Shown: positions 45,744-55,711 of the stretch, piece after piece
Layout: each line of letters begins with the position of its first letter
Numbering within the stretch: the first letter of the stretch is position 1
Source: Bacteroidales bacterium
GTDB lineage: Bacteria > Bacteroidota > Bacteroidia > Bacteroidales > Paludibacteraceae
DNA: 60,890 nt
Assembly: GCA_021371875.1 (NCBI GenBank)
Contig: JAJFVH010000161.1
Span: forward strand, 1-60,890
Direction of reading: 5' to 3'
Notes under the pieces: generated by a model
Seen by the model: only the letters and a program-made list of their open reading frames with translations
Told to the model about the DNA's origin: nothing
Database searches by the model: none
Program-made: the position numbers and the translations under genes

Positions 45744-46124
45744 ATGAAAGAGTATAAAGAATTGGGTGTTTGGATGGATCATTCAAATGCCATATTAATG
45801 GAGCTTTACAATCACACGATTGATTCAAAAAAGCTCATGATTAAACCTGTATTAAATGACGAAAACAAGGCGGATGATACACATGTAATTCAAAAACATT
45901 CGAAGGAACAACAGCAACATCAAGCTGCTTTTTATAAAGAAATAAGCGATATAATTAAAAATTACCAGAATGTCCTGTTGTTTGGCCCGACTGATGCCAA
46001 AAACGAATTATTCAACCTGCTGAAAGCCGATCATTCTTTTGATAATACCAAAATTGAATTACGAAATACGAATAAAATGGCGGAAAACAAAATATACGAA
46101 TTTGTTGTTGAGCGTTTTAGATAG
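45744..46124 (+). CDS. eRF1/Pelota-like small protein (host-attachment-type family)
   Basis: The 126-residue cytoplasmic protein begins ELGVWMDHSNAILMELYNH. It has a long polar insert and then NVLLFGPTDAKNELFNLLKA, the turn shared by eRF1 domain-3-like 'host attachment' or 'translational machinery' proteins. Function is unknown; relation to ribosome rescue is inferred from the fold type. It follows cbpA-cbpM by 48 nt, which again points to stress. The gene ends just before a 21-bp tandem array, and the opposite strand of its 3' end carries a spurious open frame. Confidence 0.72.
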   Translation: MKEYKELGVWMDHSNAILMELYNHTIDSKKLMIKPVLNDENKADDTHVIQKHSKEQQQHQAAFYKEISDIIKNYQNVLLFGPTDAKNELFNLLKADHSFDNTKIELRNTNKMAENKIYEFVVERFR

Positions 46125-46149
46125 AGAAGGCCGCTTTGATAAAAAAGAA

Positions 46150-46401
46150 GATAACTTCAGATAAGAAGTAGGCAACTCGATATATAAATCAGGCAACTCG
46201 ATATATAAATTAGGTAACTCAATATATAAACCAGGTAACTCAATATATAAACCAGGCAACTCAATATATAAACCAGGCAACTCGATATATAAACCAGGCA
46301 ACTCGATATATAAACCAGGCAACTCGACATATAAACCAAGCAACTCGATATATAAACCAGGTAACTCGATATATAAACAAGGCAACTTCACTTAAGAAGT
46401 A
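46150..46401. repeat. 12-unit 21-bp minisatellite
   Basis: Ten core units of the type GGCAACTCGATATATAAACC plus A run from 46,171 to 46,380, each 21 bp, varying at only a few positions (for example C/T at 3, G/A at 9). They are flanked by two related units at 46,150-46,170 and 46,381-46,401 built on AACTTCxxxTAAGAAGTA. There are no spacers, so it is not CRISPR. Because 21 is divisible by three, several frames stay open, but none has a convincing start. The array fills the 338-nt gap before the tamB gene. Confidence 0.9.
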
Positions 46402-46462
46402 GGCAAATTGACAAAAAAAAGACTAAAATTGATTTCCGATTTTTCCATTTTATAAATTTTAA

Positions 46463-49400
46463 ATGAATAAAACACGCTCCATTTTAAAGAAGACCCTGAA
46501 AGCCATCTTATGGGTGGTTGCCGTTTTCGTGCTTTTATTCCTCATTGTTGCCGGAATTATCCAGATTCCCGCTGTCCAAACCGAGATTGTGCACTATGCC
46601 ACCACCTTTGTCAGCAACAAAACGCATACACGCGTTGAGATTAAAAGTGTCAGCATTTCCTTTCCCAAATCGGTGGTTATCGAAGGCCTTTATCTGGAAG
46701 ACATGAAAAAAGATACCCTGGTTTATGCCGGTAAAGTGACGGCAAATATAGCTCTTTACAATTTAATTTTCAACAAGATAAATGTAAATTCAATTGCCAT
46801 TGAAAATCTGGATTTGAACTTGTACAGTACTAAAACGGATTCGCTTTTTAATTATAACTTTTTGATTACCACTTTTGCCGATACCACCCGGCAAGCTGCA
46901 ATGAAACCCGGGACTCCATCCAAATGGACATTCACGGTTGATCATGTGAACCTGAGAAATATCCGGCTTCGTTACGATGATGCATTCGGAGGAACGAATT
47001 TATCGGTTTCGCTCGGAAAATCGGAATTGAAGATGAATAAAATCGATCTTCCGAATTCCGTTTATAACATAAACAATTTGCTGGTCGAACGATTAAAAGC
47101 CACCGTGCTGATGACCGGGTCAGCCGGAAAACCGCCCAAGGAATCAACGGGCAGCTTACCCAAAATCACAGCCAATAATATTCAAATCAACAATTCCGTC
47201 GTGACGTACGGCGATGCGATAAGCAAGCAATCCTTATTGGCGGTTATTAAACGTTTTGAATTAAAAAAAGGAACGGTCGATCTGGGAAAAGAACGGGTAA
47301 CACTGGATAAAATTTACCTGACCGGAAGTGATATTCAGTACAAAACAATCGATTCACCCGCACCCGACCCGGCTATTAAGATTCCGGTTCCTTTCAAAAA
47401 TGAATGGAAAGTGACCATCGCACAAATTGAACTGGAGAATAATTCACTCACGTATAAGGTAGGGAATAAACCGGCAACCGGAAATGCATTTGATCCCGAT
47501 TTCCTGAAGTTCCATCAGCTGAATCTTGTGGCCTCCGGTTTGTTTTACTCTGCGGATATGACAAAAATGTCGGTGAATAAATTCAGCGCTATTGACCAAA
47601 ACCACTTTGCCATCACCCGTTTCGAAACCGGTTTCAGTATGGATGCCCATTCTGTTAGTGCAAAAAAAATAATTGCTAACACAGCTAATTCTACTCTGGC
47701 TGGAGATGTGACCCTTCGGTTTGAATCCTTACAATCCCTGAAAGATTCGTTGCCCTTCCTGGGTTTGAATGTGAATCTGAAAAAAGCCGTCTTTACAAAC
47801 TCCGACATTCTCTATTTCAGTCCACAGCTTGGTACGCAGGAATTTTTCAAAAACAAAAGAAACAAAACCGTCATTTCCGGAATACTATACGGGCAGGTGA
47901 ATAACCTGAAAGGGAAAAACCTGGTGATACGAACCGCCGGAAAAACGGTGTTGGAAACCGGTTTCACAATTACCGGTTTGCCCGATGTACGAAATGCTTA
48001 TTTTGTTTTTCCTGATATGAAACTGGTTTCGGGCAAACAGGATATTGAAATGATGGCCGGCTCTTCCATTCCGCAAAGCATAAACCTGCCTGAAGATATC
48101 ACAATGCTGGTCAATTTCAAAGGAAAGATGAACTCTTTTGAAGCAATGCTGTCCCTAAGCAGCAGTTTTGGCGGGGCTACCCTCTCGGCAACGGTTGATC
48201 CGGACGAAAATTTCAATGTCAACCTGGGCATTACGGATTTCGATCTGGGGAGTTTGATGAGAAACAGAACAATGTATGGCCCGGTATCCTTAATTGCTGG
48301 CGTAAACGGCCACGGGCTGAATGCAAAAACCGTAAAGGCGCAAATCAAAGCGAATGTTTCGCAGGTTTACCTGAACCAATATTTATATCATAATCTGGTG
48401 CTGGATGGAACTGTCAGCGGAAAAGTATTTACCGGACAAGTGAATCTGAATGATAAAAACGCCATGTTGGGTTTTGATGGATTGGTGAACATGACTCCCG
48501 GTCAGGAAAAATACAAGTTCCATTTAAATGTACAGGGAGCCGACCTTCAAAAACTCAATTTCAGTACCGGTGATCTGCGTATAGGCTTGGATGCTACTGC
48601 CGATTTAAGAGGCGGAACAATTAATAACCTCAATGGGAAGGCCGGAATTACCAACCTTATACTTACTCGTAACGGTAAAAAGTATGCGCTTGATTCAATT
48701 CAGGTAACATCGGTAAACGAACCGGGTAAGAGTGAGTTTAATTTCAGCAGTGCACTAATCGGGTTGAAGTACAACGGAACCGGTTCGCCCGCCGCATTTC
48801 CCGGAGTGCTCCTCCGGTTTATGAATGCATATTTCCCGTTTACTCATATCAATTCCCCGGAAAAGAACAGTGAACCGTCGACGTTTAATTTCGAAATACA
48901 ACTTCACAATCATCCCCTGTTGTCGGAAGTACTTTTGCCTCAGTTAAAGGAATTTGAACCGGGAATTATTACCGGAAGTTTCGATAGCCGGAAAAACGAA
49001 CTGAAACTAAATGCCACAATGAAACAGATACTGTATGGAACAACCGGGATAAACGATCTGGCACTGGATGTGAATTCCGATTCCACGGCATTGAATTACA
49101 AACTTTCAAGCTCCGGCATTTCCAATACGCAAATCGACTTTGCCAACTTCCTGTTGGCCGGAAAACTGGCTGATAAAAAAATAACGGCTACCGTTTCGTC
49201 CGTTGATAACACCGGGAATAAAAAGTTGTTGGTTCAAACACAGATTACCAGGAATAAAGACAACTACAAGCTGGCATTTGATCCGACCAATTTCTATTTG
49301 ATGAATAATCGTTGGGATATTGCTGCCGATAACTATATTGAGTTCGGAAAACAGGGTTTTCTGATTCATCATCTTTTCATGCAGAATGTCCAGAGCCAGG

Positions 49401-51427
49401 TGAATATTGCCTCGGTAAATGATAAGTCTAACGACGACTTGAACATTGTCATTAAAAACTTTAAACTGGAAGATATTTCCCGGATTGTAGAGAAAGACAG
49501 TAGCCTGGTGAAAGGCGATGTGGATGGAAATGTATTGCTGAAACGGGCAAATAATTCCTACGGAATCATTGCTGATGCAACTATAAACAACCTGTTTGTA
49601 CGGAATGTACCCATTGGAAACTTAGCGGTAGAAGCTGAAAATCCAACCGGCGAGCGATTTGATATGGATGCAACACTTTCAGGTACCGACAACAATCTGA
49701 CAGCAACAGGTTATTTTATCCCGAACGGAGGTAACAATTCATTGAATATAAAAGCCGGTATCCAATCGCTCTCTATGAAAACCGTGGAAGCCTTTTCGAT
49801 GGGGCAAATCACCGAAACATCCGGAACCGTAAGCGGAAACTTTCTGTTGACCGGAAAAACCGATGCACCTGACGTGACAGGAGAACTTACATTCAACAAT
49901 GCCTTTATGAAGCCGGCTTATTTGAATAACCGCCTGGAATTAAAACATGAAACAATTCAGTTGAAACCGGATGGAATCTATTTTAGTTCTTTTACCCTTT
50001 TAGACCCGAACCAACATACGGCTGTAATTGATGGAACCGTTAAAATGAAAAGATTCTCGGACTTTATGTTAGGGTTGCATGTCAGCACGAAGGACTTTTT
50101 ATTGTTTAACACTACAGCGGCGATGAATAATAAAGAATTTTACGGACGAATGATTATCGACAGTAAAATTGATGTCAACGGGCCCATGACTCTTCCGGTT
50201 ATCAATGCCCGGGTAAAAATGAAAAAAGGATCGAGTTTTACCTTTGCCGTTCCCGAGGACAAACTTACCAGCGATAAAGGAGAAGACATCGTGGAATTTA
50301 AAGATTCAACGGCACTCAATTCCATTCTGTTCCGGAACGGGGAAAAAGTGAAAGCGAAATCAAGCCTTACAGGATTCGATCTCTCTTCCATTATCGAAAT
50401 CGATAAAGAAGCATCACTTCGGTTATTAATGGATCCTGCCTCCACCGATTCATTGGTGGTCAGAGGCGATGCGGCATTAAGTTTCACAATGGACCGCAGC
50501 GGAAAAATGAGCCTGACCGGAGCTTACAATTTGAATGATGGAAGTTACCTGATTTCATTGGAATCGGTTATAAAAAGGAAATTTGATATTATTCCCGGAA
50601 GCACCATCCTTTGGAATGGTGATCCGTTGGATGCTAATATTTCTATCAATGCCACTTATTCTGTTCGCGCAGCGCCTTATGACCTTGTGGCCGATCAAAT
50701 GGAGGGTTTAAGTGATATTGAAAAAGGCGGTTATAAACAAATGTATCCGTTTTTGGTACTGCTGAAACTTCGTGGAGCATTGTTGAAACCTGAAATTAGT
50801 TTTGAAATACAATTGCTGCCCGAAGACAAAGGAATTATGGGTGGTGCGGTGAATCAAAAACTGCTTATGCTCAATGAAGATCCATCCTTATTAAACAAGC
50901 AAGTTTTTGCTTTATTGGTATTAAGCAGGTTTGTACAGGAAAATCCCTTACAAACCGAATCGGGCGGAACGTCCACCCTGATTCGTTCCACCGTAGGCAA
51001 TTTTTTATCGGCACAGTTAAACCTGTTGAGTTCAAAGGTGGTGAAGGGAGTTGATTTAAACTTTAATATTCAATCGTACGACGATTATCAGACCGGACAG
51101 GCACAAGGAAGGACACAAGTTGAAATCGGGTTGAAGAAACAGCTTTTTAATGAACGATTATCGGTTCAACTGGGTGGAACCGTTGACATGGAAGGTACAG
51201 CCGCGAAACAAAATTCGGCAAGCAACATAACCAGCGATATTACAATAGAATATAAACTGACTAAAGATGGCCGGTACCGGTTGAAAGGATTCAGGCATAA
51301 TTTATACGAAGGCGCCATTGAAGGCCAGTTAGTCGAAACCGGTGTCGGGGTAATGTATGTACGCGATTTCAATAAATGGAAAAAACAGCCTCCTACCTCC
51401 CCCAAAGGAATACTTAAGAAACCCTAA
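46463..51427 (+). CDS. tamB: TamB-like translocation and assembly module protein
   Basis: This is a large inner-membrane-anchored periplasmic protein that bridges to the outer membrane and takes part in lipid or outer-membrane-protein transport. The 1,654-residue protein has one N-terminal membrane segment (about 14-33; ILWVVAVFVLLFLIVAGIIQ), an AsmA-like start, a long repetitive beta-taco region, and the C-terminal DUF490/TamB domain (about 1,250-1,600; LSFTMDRSGKMSLTGAYNLN, PFLVLLKLRGALLKPEISFE). Its partner, the Omp85 TamL, follows after 70 nt. A minisatellite lies just upstream and may affect expression. Confidence 0.92.
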   Translation: MNKTRSILKKTLKAILWVVAVFVLLFLIVAGIIQIPAVQTEIVHYATTFVSNKTHTRVEIKSVSISFPKSVVIEGLYLEDMKKDTLVYAGKVTANIALYNLIFNKINVNSIAIENLDLNLYSTKTDSLFNYNFLITTFADTTRQAAMKPGTPSKWTFTVDHVNLRNIRLRYDDAFGGTNLSVSLGKSELKMNKIDLPNSVYNINNLLVERLKATVLMTGSAGKPPKESTGSLPKITANNIQINNSVVTYGDAISKQSLLAVIKRFELKKGTVDLGKERVTLDKIYLTGSDIQYKTIDSPAPDPAIKIPVPFKNEWKVTIAQIELENNSLTYKVGNKPATGNAFDPDFLKFHQLNLVASGLFYSADMTKMSVNKFSAIDQNHFAITRFETGFSMDAHSVSAKKIIANTANSTLAGDVTLRFESLQSLKDSLPFLGLNVNLKKAVFTNSDILYFSPQLGTQEFFKNKRNKTVISGILYGQVNNLKGKNLVIRTAGKTVLETGFTITGLPDVRNAYFVFPDMKLVSGKQDIEMMAGSSIPQSINLPEDITMLVNFKGKMNSFEAMLSLSSSFGGATLSATVDPDENFNVNLGITDFDLGSLMRNRTMYGPVSLIAGVNGHGLNAKTVKAQIKANVSQVYLNQYLYHNLVLDGTVSGKVFTGQVNLNDKNAMLGFDGLVNMTPGQEKYKFHLNVQGADLQKLNFSTGDLRIGLDATADLRGGTINNLNGKAGITNLILTRNGKKYALDSIQVTSVNEPGKSEFNFSSALIGLKYNGTGSPAAFPGVLLRFMNAYFPFTHINSPEKNSEPSTFNFEIQLHNHPLLSEVLLPQLKEFEPGIITGSFDSRKNELKLNATMKQILYGTTGINDLALDVNSDSTALNYKLSSSGISNTQIDFANFLLAGKLADKKITATVSSVDNTGNKKLLVQTQITRNKDNYKLAFDPTNFYLMNNRWDIAADNYIEFGKQGFLIHHLFMQNVQSQVNIASVNDKSNDDLNIVIKNFKLEDISRIVEKDSSLVKGDVDGNVLLKRANNSYGIIADATINNLFVRNVPIGNLAVEAENPTGERFDMDATLSGTDNNLTATGYFIPNGGNNSLNIKAGIQSLSMKTVEAFSMGQITETSGTVSGNFLLTGKTDAPDVTGELTFNNAFMKPAYLNNRLELKHETIQLKPDGIYFSSFTLLDPNQHTAVIDGTVKMKRFSDFMLGLHVSTKDFLLFNTTAAMNNKEFYGRMIIDSKIDVNGPMTLPVINARVKMKKGSSFTFAVPEDKLTSDKGEDIVEFKDSTALNSILFRNGEKVKAKSSLTGFDLSSIIEIDKEASLRLLMDPASTDSLVVRGDAALSFTMDRSGKMSLTGAYNLNDGSYLISLESVIKRKFDIIPGSTILWNGDPLDANISINATYSVRAAPYDLVADQMEGLSDIEKGGYKQMYPFLVLLKLRGALLKPEISFEIQLLPEDKGIMGGAVNQKLLMLNEDPSLLNKQVFALLVLSRFVQENPLQTESGGTSTLIRSTVGNFLSAQLNLLSSKVVKGVDLNFNIQSYDDYQTGQAQGRTQVEIGLKKQLFNERLSVQLGGTVDMEGTAAKQNSASNITSDITIEYKLTKDGRYRLKGFRHNLYEGAIEGQLVETGVGVMYVRDFNKWKKQPPTSPKGILKKP

Positions 51428-51497
51428 TCCATGAAAGAAAGAACCCTTATTCCTTAAAGGGGAACTAAATTAGCGCCGACTTCATAAAAAAAAGAAT

Positions 51498-53879
51498 ATG
51501 AAACTCAAATCAAAAATAGTATCCAAAATAAACTTCATTCCCCTTTTGGGAAGCTGGGGGGGTATTCTTTTCATTCTGCTTCTGGCAGCATGTAGCGGAA
51601 CAAAACATTTGCCTGCCGGCGAAAAACTTTATACCGGCGCTGAAATAAAACTTGAATCATCGGAGAAAGTGAACAAACGATTTATAAAAACGGCTGTGAA
51701 TGAGTCATTTCGGACTGAACCAAACAAGAGTTATTTCGGTATGCGTCCACAGCTGTGGCTCTATATGGCTGCCGGCGAAAATCCCGACAGTAAATTTAAA
51801 AAATGGCTACGGAAAAGGGGAGAAGCTCCCGTACTGATGAGTAATGTAAACCCACGGGCTACAGCTGCCGTGATTGATGCTCGGTTGTTTAACCTGGGAA
51901 TTTTCGACAGTTATACTGAATTTAAAATCGTTGAAAAGAAGTCCACAGCCTCGGTTATTTACAGTAGCCATGTTCATAAACCATACATCTTCAAAGATTT
52001 TGTTTATAATATTAGCCCCCTGAATCCCCTCTCGCCTGAAATCGGAACACAGCAGGGGAACTTAAAAAGTTTAAGCGATGTGATTCTTTCGGACAAAGGA
52101 AATTCATTCATAAAAACCGGTGAGGATTATAACCTGGATATTTTAAAAGCCGAACGGATACGGATCGATGCCTTATTAAAAAACAAGGGTTATTTCTATT
52201 TCAATCCCGACTATTTGCTTTTTAAAGCCGATACTTCAACCATACATCATACTATTTCATTGGAGCTGACTTTAAAAGATAGTATTTCCGCGAATGCGCT
52301 TGCCGTTTATCGCATTAATAAGGTGTTTATCGATCAGAATTATTCATTAAAAGAGGAAGCCCGTGATAGCACGAAAGATACTTTGATGGTACAGAATACT
52401 ATATTTCTGGGCAAAGAATCGGAAATGAATATCCATCCGAAAGTCATTTTACGTTCGGTTTATTTACGCAAACATGAAATATATTCCAGAGAGAATCATA
52501 ATATTACCCTGAACCGGTTGATGTCCATGGGTAATTTCAAGTTCGTTCAGCTGAAGTTTTCCGATAGTGATACCACTGCTTCGGGATATTTGGATGCAAC
52601 CATCCTGCTGACACCCATGACAAATCACACCTTCAGGGCGGAACTTGACCTGGTTTCAAAATCAAACAATTATACCGGACCGCGCATGAATTTAAGCCTG
52701 TTGAACAGAAATACATTTAAAGGAGCTGAACTTTTAAACCTGGCCTTGGCCGGATCGTTTGAAGCACAATTAAGCGGGGCAAACAAGAATCTTTTTTCTT
52801 ATTCCGTTAACCCGCAGATCGATTTGACTTTTCCACGCTTTCTGGTTCCGTTCAACATTAAACCCTCAAACAGTATTTATGTCCCAAAAACCACTTTTTC
52901 CCTTTCGTACAACTTCCTGAAAAGAGTCAATTATTTTGATATGAGTGTTTTCCAATTTACCTATGGTTTTAAGTGGAAAACGAATATCCGTACCGAACAT
53001 GAATTCAATCCCATAAGCATCGGTAATACATCTGTCAGCAATGAATCAACTTTATTCACCGCCTTGTTAGCTGCCAATCCTTTCCTGAAAAAAAGTTACG
53101 AAGAGCAATTTATTGCCGGTGGAAATTATTCATTTACCTATAACGAACAGGTAATTGCACAAAAGAAGATACAGTACTTTTTACATTTCACAGCGGAGAC
53201 AGCAGGGAATCTCTTTTCGTTGGCCGAATTGGTTGCAGGAAATAAACCTAAACAGGATAATCCTTCGACGATTGCAGGTTCCATCTATTCGCAATACGCC
53301 AAACTAAGTGTAGATGGCCGTGCTTACTACAATTTCAAAGATGATAATAAAATTGCTTTGCGGGTTTTTGCAGGAGTGGCAAATTCGTACGGAAACTCTT
53401 CCACATTGCCTTACAGTAAACAGTTTTTCAGTGGCGGACCGAATAGTATCAGGGCTTTCCGGATTAATTCACTCGGACCGGGAACCTATCTCCAGAATGC
53501 CGCTAATACTGGTTTCCTGCAATTGGGCGGTGATATAAAACTGGAAACGAATGCAGAATATCGCTTTGGGATATACCGGTTTCTGAAAGGAGCTTTATTT
53601 GTAGATGCAGGAAATGTGTGGTTGCAAAAATCAAATCCTTCCACTATAGGAACTCCGTTTGCTTTTTCAGGTTTTATGAATGAACTGGCAGTAGGAGCTG
53701 GAATAGGATTACGGGTTGATGTTTCGTTTTTTGCGTTGCGATTTGACGTAGCCATGCCTTTACGGAAACCCTGGCTGGAAGATAATCACCGTTGGGTGAT
53801 TAATCAGATAAATTTCGGGAATTCCATCTGGAGACGCGATAACCTGGTGTTGAATATTGCTATCGGTTATCCGTTTTAA
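51498..53879 (+). CDS. tamL: TamL-type Omp85 outer-membrane lipoprotein
   Basis: This is the Bacteroidota counterpart of TamA, an outer-membrane barrel paired with TamB. The 793-residue protein has a lipoprotein signal peptide with lipobox LLAAC (Cys about residue 33) followed by GTKHLPAGEKLYTGAEI. POTRA-like domains lie at about 40-370. The C-terminal barrel (about 400-793) carries the Omp85 motif GGPNSIRAFR in a loop and ends IAIGYPF with the terminal aromatic barrel signal. The lipid anchor is the feature that separates TamL from TamA. It is 70 nt from tamB and surely in the same operon. Confidence 0.9.
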   Translation: MKLKSKIVSKINFIPLLGSWGGILFILLLAACSGTKHLPAGEKLYTGAEIKLESSEKVNKRFIKTAVNESFRTEPNKSYFGMRPQLWLYMAAGENPDSKFKKWLRKRGEAPVLMSNVNPRATAAVIDARLFNLGIFDSYTEFKIVEKKSTASVIYSSHVHKPYIFKDFVYNISPLNPLSPEIGTQQGNLKSLSDVILSDKGNSFIKTGEDYNLDILKAERIRIDALLKNKGYFYFNPDYLLFKADTSTIHHTISLELTLKDSISANALAVYRINKVFIDQNYSLKEEARDSTKDTLMVQNTIFLGKESEMNIHPKVILRSVYLRKHEIYSRENHNITLNRLMSMGNFKFVQLKFSDSDTTASGYLDATILLTPMTNHTFRAELDLVSKSNNYTGPRMNLSLLNRNTFKGAELLNLALAGSFEAQLSGANKNLFSYSVNPQIDLTFPRFLVPFNIKPSNSIYVPKTTFSLSYNFLKRVNYFDMSVFQFTYGFKWKTNIRTEHEFNPISIGNTSVSNESTLFTALLAANPFLKKSYEEQFIAGGNYSFTYNEQVIAQKKIQYFLHFTAETAGNLFSLAELVAGNKPKQDNPSTIAGSIYSQYAKLSVDGRAYYNFKDDNKIALRVFAGVANSYGNSSTLPYSKQFFSGGPNSIRAFRINSLGPGTYLQNAANTGFLQLGGDIKLETNAEYRFGIYRFLKGALFVDAGNVWLQKSNPSTIGTPFAFSGFMNELAVGAGIGLRVDVSFFALRFDVAMPLRKPWLEDNHRWVINQINFGNSIWRRDNLVLNIAIGYPF

Positions 53880-54048
53880 ACCAGGCAACAATGAGTCAGT
53901 AATCAGTGTTCAGTTGATAGATGTTTTTATATACACGGTTCAAAACCTGGCAGTATCAAAGACCTGTCATTATTTAAAGCGAATAGCTGATAACTGAAAA
54001 TCAGGCTATGCTCTGGAGATGTGTGAATTATATAAATTATATACAAAG

Positions 54049-54087
54049 TTGTGTAACAGTTAGCATCCTAATATTACGCAACTTTGC
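54049..54087 (+). promoter_or_regulatory. Bipartite promoter-like motif upstream of the OmpA-like gene
   Basis: TTGTGTAAC (54,049-54,057), 23 nt, then ACTTTGC (54,081-54,087), 37 nt before the ATG at 54,125. The left box is identical to that at 38,030. The remaining gap 53,880-54,048 shows no other signal. Confidence 0.45.
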
Positions 54088-54124
54088 TATAATATTATTA
54101 ATCATTTAAAAAAAAACAGACAAA

Positions 54125-54922
54125 ATGAAAAAGATAAATTACGTTCTTTCATTCTCAACGTTGATTCTTTGCGTGTTATTAACTTCGTGCGGACCAAGTA
54201 AAAAACTGGTGGCTTCACGTGCTTGGGTAAATCAATTGCAAACCGATAGTGCCAATACACACAATCAATTGAATGATTGTAAAATGCTGGTTAAAAATCT
54301 CACCGACGAAAAAACGACATTGCTAACCGAAAATGCTTCGGTTACAAATGATTTGAATGCACTTTCTTCTTCCTCTAAAATGACCATTGCCGAACAGGCA
54401 AACCGATTGAAAACGCTCCAGAATATGCTGCAGGCACAACGGGACGTGATGAGCAACCTGAAAAATTCCATTTCGGACGCCTTGATGAAATATAAAACAG
54501 ATGAACTGTCGGTATATATCAAAGATGGCAGTGTATACGTTTCGCTTCAGGAAAAATTACTTTTTAAATCGGGTAGCGATGTGGTGAATCCAACAGGTGT
54601 CTCGGCACTTAAATCGCTGGCCCTGGTATTGAACAACACAAAAGATATCAACGTAATGATAGAAGGTCATACGGATAATGTCCCTATCAAAACAAAACTT
54701 TTTAAAGACAATTGGGATCTTAGTACGGCACGGGCTACATCGATTGTACGTATCCTTACGAAAGACAATGGTTTCGATTCGAGCCGTATTACCGCATCAG
54801 GCAAAGGCGAGTTTCACCCCTTGAAAGCCAATGATACAGTCGAAGGACGTGCCGGAAACCGTAGAACTGAAGTCATTCTATCTCCCGATTTGAATGAGCT
54901 TTATAAACTTCTGAATCAATAA
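54125..54922 (+). CDS. OmpA-family peptidoglycan-binding lipoprotein
   Basis: The 265-residue protein has a lipobox LLTSC (Cys about 21) and a helical coiled-coil region (about 35-120; KMTIAEQANRLKTLQNMLQA). A C-terminal OmpA domain (about 140-260) carries the peptidoglycan-binding motif IEGHTDNVPIK and GNRRTEVILSPD. It anchors the outer membrane to the cell wall. The layout (lipid anchor, coiled coil, OmpA domain) resembles Pal-like proteins of this phylum. It has its own promoter-like motif and is probably a single-gene unit. Confidence 0.9.
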   Translation: MKKINYVLSFSTLILCVLLTSCGPSKKLVASRAWVNQLQTDSANTHNQLNDCKMLVKNLTDEKTTLLTENASVTNDLNALSSSSKMTIAEQANRLKTLQNMLQAQRDVMSNLKNSISDALMKYKTDELSVYIKDGSVYVSLQEKLLFKSGSDVVNPTGVSALKSLALVLNNTKDINVMIEGHTDNVPIKTKLFKDNWDLSTARATSIVRILTKDNGFDSSRITASGKGEFHPLKANDTVEGRAGNRRTEVILSPDLNELYKLLNQ

Positions 54923-55077
54923 TAAACTTCGTATGGATAAAACGATATTCAGTAAATTATATATTTGAAAAATCAAAGCAATATGCTCTGATCAGCATAA
55001 AATTCATTGGGTGCGAAAACTATTCGTCTTTTAGTTATAAATGGTAAGAACATAATTTTATAAAATAAAAAATATCT

Positions 55078-55650
55078 ATGAAAAATCAAAACAAAAATCA
55101 ACAGGAACAAAACAGCTTACAAAAACAAGAAAATAAAGTTACTTTTAAGCAACGATTCCAACGTATGACTATAAAGAATCCCTTTGTTGTAATATTATCT
55201 TTAGCGCTTGTTATTATGTTTATTTGGTTTTCAGTAAAAATAAGTTCCGAGCGCAATACCTTCAAAAAAACCAAAAATGAACTTGTAACCCGATACGAAT
55301 ATCAATTAGACAGCGTTCATATTAAAAATATTGAGTTTGCAACCATGGTTTTTTCCTGGTCAGTTCGTAGCGAAATGTTAAGGGGCAATATCGACAACTT
55401 AAACCAACTGTTCAACGTTTTTATTAAAGATTCGGGAGTCTCTCTGATTCAACTCATAAATGCAGAGGATAATACAATACTGATTTCATCCGATAAAAAA
55501 TTTGAGGGTGGGAAATTTAAAATTCCGTCAGATATTAATTTGAACGTACCAACAACCGTCGCCGGCTCATCAAAAGTAATTGTATATACGCCTGTTATGG
55601 GTTTTAATAAAAAAATAGGGTTACTAATGGTTGAATCGTCAAGAAAATAA
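55078..55650 (+). CDS. Single-pass membrane protein with periplasmic sensor-like domain
   Basis: The 190-residue protein starts with a Gln/Asn/Lys-rich cytoplasmic stretch (KNQNKNQQEQNSLQKQENK), then one membrane segment (about 38-56; NPFVVILSLALVIMFIWFSV). A periplasmic domain (about 60-190) resembles the extracytoplasmic part of a Cache/PAS-type sensor (MVFSWSVRSEMLRGNIDNLN, VSLIQLINAEDNTILISSDK). No kinase or signalling output domain follows, so it would have to act through a partner. The domain resemblance is weak and inferred. Confidence 0.65.
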   Translation: MKNQNKNQQEQNSLQKQENKVTFKQRFQRMTIKNPFVVILSLALVIMFIWFSVKISSERNTFKKTKNELVTRYEYQLDSVHIKNIEFATMVFSWSVRSEMLRGNIDNLNQLFNVFIKDSGVSLIQLINAEDNTILISSDKKFEGGKFKIPSDINLNVPTTVAGSSKVIVYTPVMGFNKKIGLLMVESSRK

Positions 55651-55711
55651 ATAAACAGCGAAATACAAAGAAATCGGAGATCCCTACATCTACATTAGGA
55701 ACATTTATATG

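Noticed and set aside
46059-46391. Minus-strand open frame encoding GLYIELP heptads
   Set aside because: Openness follows from a 21-bp unit divisible by three. Other frames stay open too, it overlaps the 3' end of a supported gene, and there is no promoter or signal seen for it.
46150-46401. CRISPR-like repeat array
   Set aside because: The 21-bp units follow each other with no spacers, and no cas genes are present in the window. It is a tandem minisatellite.
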